Source: Planctomycetota bacterium (GTDB taxonomy: Bacteria > Planctomycetota > Planctomycetia > Pirellulales > Pirellulaceae). From it: a DNA stretch of 64,000 nucleotides. Shown here piece by piece: positions 62,407 through 64,000 of the stretch. The notes beneath the pieces are model-generated. The model did not search any database and was not told where the DNA came from. It saw only the letters and a list, made by a program, of their open reading frames with translations. The stretch covers positions 62,001 through 126,000 of the forward strand of contig JACNKX010000106.1 in assembly GCA_014381825.1 (NCBI GenBank), given 5' to 3'. The first letter of the stretch is position 1, and each line of letters begins with the position of its first letter. The position numbers were made by a program, and so were the translations under genes.

Positions 62407-63732
62407 ATGCTCAAGGTTAATGGGAGGGCATTCACGTGTTGCGACGGGATCAGCCGTCGTAGTGCTTTGCGAGTTGGATTCCTCGGTCTCGGCGGGCTAT
62501 CGCTCCCAAATCTACTTGCTCGGCGAGCCGCTGCTGCCGCTGCCGGACGACCACTTCGCAAGACATCCGTCATCTTTGTCGAGTTGGCCGGAGGCCCTTC
62601 ACACTTCGAGACCTACGATCCGAAACCTAATTCGCCTTCCGAGTACCGAGGTCCGCTGCAACCGATCAACACAAAGCTGTCCGGCGTACAGTTCAGCGAG
62701 TTGATGAGCGAACAAGCTAAGATCGCCGACAAGCTCGCGATCATCCGCTCGATTCATCACGACTCGTCAAGTCACAGCACATCGAGCCATTTAACACAGA
62801 CCGGGTATTATCTTAGCGATCGCCAGAATCGTGAAAACGAAATGCCTTGCGTCGGTTCGGTCGTATCAAAGTTAATTGGCTCGCATTCACAGGGGATCCC
62901 CGCGTACGTCGCGTTACAGCGTTCAATGCGATATGGCCGAGCCGCTTACTTTGGCAAGGCATTGAATCCATTTGAGGTGACAAGCGATCCCAATGCCAGC
63001 AATTATCGGGTGAACAATCTCGGTCTCGTGCGTGGCCTCGACACGGAACGAGTATCCGAGCGTAAGTACTTGGTTGATCGATTCGACGAAGCGAAAGAGT
63101 TGCTCGACACAAGCGGCGTTACCGATGCCGTAGATCGTTTCGCGGTCGAAGCGTTTGACATGGTAACCAGCGGAAAGGCACAAAAGGCCTTCGACATCAG
63201 CCAGGAGTCGGACGCTATTCGCGACCGGTACGGTCGCAATAGAACAGGCCAAGAATTTCTTCTCGCCCGGCGATTGATCGAAGCAGGCGTCACCTTTGTT
63301 TCAACTCGCGTCAGTAGCTGGGATGATCACAACGGCATCGCGAAACGCATGCAGGCCAAGGGCCCATCCTACGATCAAGCACTCGCAGCACTGGTCACCG
63401 ACCTGCACGAGCGGGAGATGGATCGAGACGTACTCGTGATCGCGATGGGCGAATTTGGTCGAACACCGAAAGTAAATCGCAATGCGGGTCGCGATCATTG
63501 GGGCGCAGCGATGAGCGTTCTGCTCGCGGGTGGCGGCCTCAACGTTGGCCAGATTGTCGGCAGCTCGACTCCGAAGGGGGAGATGCCGCAGGACAACCCG
63601 TATCGCCCCGAAAATGTTCTCGCAATGGTCTACCGCCATTTGGGCATTCAGTCCGATCGGACTTTTCTCGATCTGAGTGGTCGCCCGAGGTACTTGCTTG
63701 AAGAGCGCGGTCTGATCAACGAGTTGCTCTGA
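62407..63732 (+). CDS. DUF1501 domain-containing protein, Tat-type leader
   Basis: 441 residues. CDGISRRSALRVGFLGLGGLSLPNLL is a twin-arginine-like signal. VIFVELAGGPSHFETYDPKPNSP, DRYGRNRTGQEFLLARRLIE and IAMGEFGRTPKVN with GRDHWGAAM are DUF1501 landmarks. The third copy in this window, and like the one at 19309 it has no DUF1549/DUF1553 partner beside it. It follows cinA after 118 bases and converges with the barrel gene at 63736, with 3 bases between stops. Confidence 0.93.
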   Translation: MLKVNGRAFTCCDGISRRSALRVGFLGLGGLSLPNLLARRAAAAAAGRPLRKTSVIFVELAGGPSHFETYDPKPNSPSEYRGPLQPINTKLSGVQFSELMSEQAKIADKLAIIRSIHHDSSSHSTSSHLTQTGYYLSDRQNRENEMPCVGSVVSKLIGSHSQGIPAYVALQRSMRYGRAAYFGKALNPFEVTSDPNASNYRVNNLGLVRGLDTERVSERKYLVDRFDEAKELLDTSGVTDAVDRFAVEAFDMVTSGKAQKAFDISQESDAIRDRYGRNRTGQEFLLARRLIEAGVTFVSTRVSSWDDHNGIAKRMQAKGPSYDQALAALVTDLHEREMDRDVLVIAMGEFGRTPKVNRNAGRDHWGAAMSVLLAGGGLNVGQIVGSSTPKGEMPQDNPYRPENVLAMVYRHLGIQSDRTFLDLSGRPRYLLEERGLINELL

Positions 63733-63735
63733 CCT

Positions 63736-64000
63736 CTACCAGGCGAATTCGAGGCCCAGATGGCCACCTTGGTAGATCAATGTTGCCAGGTCCACATCAC
63801 CGGCTCCCGTGGCTGCGGCAAAGTTATCGATTTGGTCCGCGGCGAGCCCTACGCCATCTAACCACAATCCTCGATAGCCAATTCGACCACTAAAATATGG
63901 CGTGAATCGATATACCGCCGTAACGGAGACTTCAGCTCCATACGCCGTCGCGCCGAACGATCGGTTAACCGACGGCGTCGTCGCTCCCCCTGTGCGGACT
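63736..64000 (-). CDS. Outer-membrane beta-barrel protein, C-terminal fragment (start outside window)
   Basis: The stop TAG is at 63736-63738 and the frame stays open to the window edge, giving about 87 C-terminal residues: alternating hydrophobic strands (AYGAEVSVTAVYRFTPYFSG, RIGYRGLWLDGVGLAADQI) ending GGHLGLEFAW. A terminal aromatic and strand pattern fit an outer-membrane barrel of the BBP7-like planctomycete kind. The N-terminal part cannot be judged. Confidence 0.75.
   Translation of the reverse strand, partial: VRTGGATTPSVNRSFGATAYGAEVSVTAVYRFTPYFSGRIGYRGLWLDGVGLAADQIDNFAAATGAGDVDLATLIYQGGHLGLEFAW

Overview
The window looks like a chromosomal segment of a planctomycete, probably Pirellulales-like. 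The evidence is the protein content: three DUF1501 proteins (one with a DUF1549/DUF1553 partner), a planctomycete-type cytochrome/WD40 chimera, a DUF1598 protein, BBP7- and Lpg1974-type outer-membrane barrels, PQQ-like propeller and sulfatase genes, and signal peptidases with large extra domains. The assignment is an inference from family content; no rRNA or tRNA gene was seen.

Layout. 1-7.3 kb (minus): an operon DUF1501 -> DUF1549/DUF1553 -> cytochrome c/WD40 -> ThuA-like, cut by the window edge. 7.5-11.7 kb (minus): a molybdenum hydroxylase operon (2Fe-2S subunit with Tat signal, Moco subunit, FAD subunit, small Cys/His-rich protein) ending in a clear intrinsic terminator. 11.9-14 kb (minus): three secreted proteins, one of them DUF1326. 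14.1-17.5 kb (plus): SirB1-like protein, zinc-finger protein, LRR lipoprotein, sulfatase. 17.5-20.7 kb (minus): zinc-ribbon membrane protein and a DUF1501 protein. 20.9-24.7 kb (plus): secreted protein, PQQ-like propeller, aroA. 24.8-27 kb: small hypotheticals and an EEP-family phosphatase/nuclease. 27-32.7 kb (plus): SRP RNA, dnaX, ybaB, recR, rpoN, apbE. 32.9-37.2 kb: secreted, pseudopilin, GYF and BBP7 genes. 37.3-40.1 kb (minus): a solitary type ISP-like DNA methyltransferase. 40.2-43.4 kb (plus): two response-regulator genes with degenerate domains, then homoserine dehydrogenase. 43.4-49.4 kb (minus): lepA, two signal peptidases I, lptB. 49.7-56.3 kb: carboxypeptidase, outer-membrane barrel, inositol monophosphatase, hybrid histidine kinase. 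56.3-58.1 kb (minus): DUF1598. 58.3-62.3 kb (plus): TIM barrel, UbiA, TIM barrel, CinA. 62.4-64 kb: DUF1501 and the end of another barrel.

The strongest unusual signals are: (1) the Tat-type 2Fe-2S subunit has Ser at all four Cys positions of its ferredoxin-type cluster while the second cluster site is intact; (2) dnaX contains a run of nine A, with stops in both alternative frames within a few codons, placed where a gamma subunit would end; (3) a pseudo-receiver (Glu at the phosphoacceptor site) lies directly upstream of a receiver/HD-GYP protein whose HD-GYP metal ligands are mostly replaced; (4) a 14-bp tandem repeat forms the lepA stop/signal peptidase start junction; (5) the two adjacent signal peptidases carry zinc-ribbon and jelly-roll-like insertions; (6) CinA has an inactivated-looking deamidase domain.

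Start codons were refined where a Shine-Dalgarno sequence or signal peptide argued for a different start than the longest reading frame; these cases are noted per gene.
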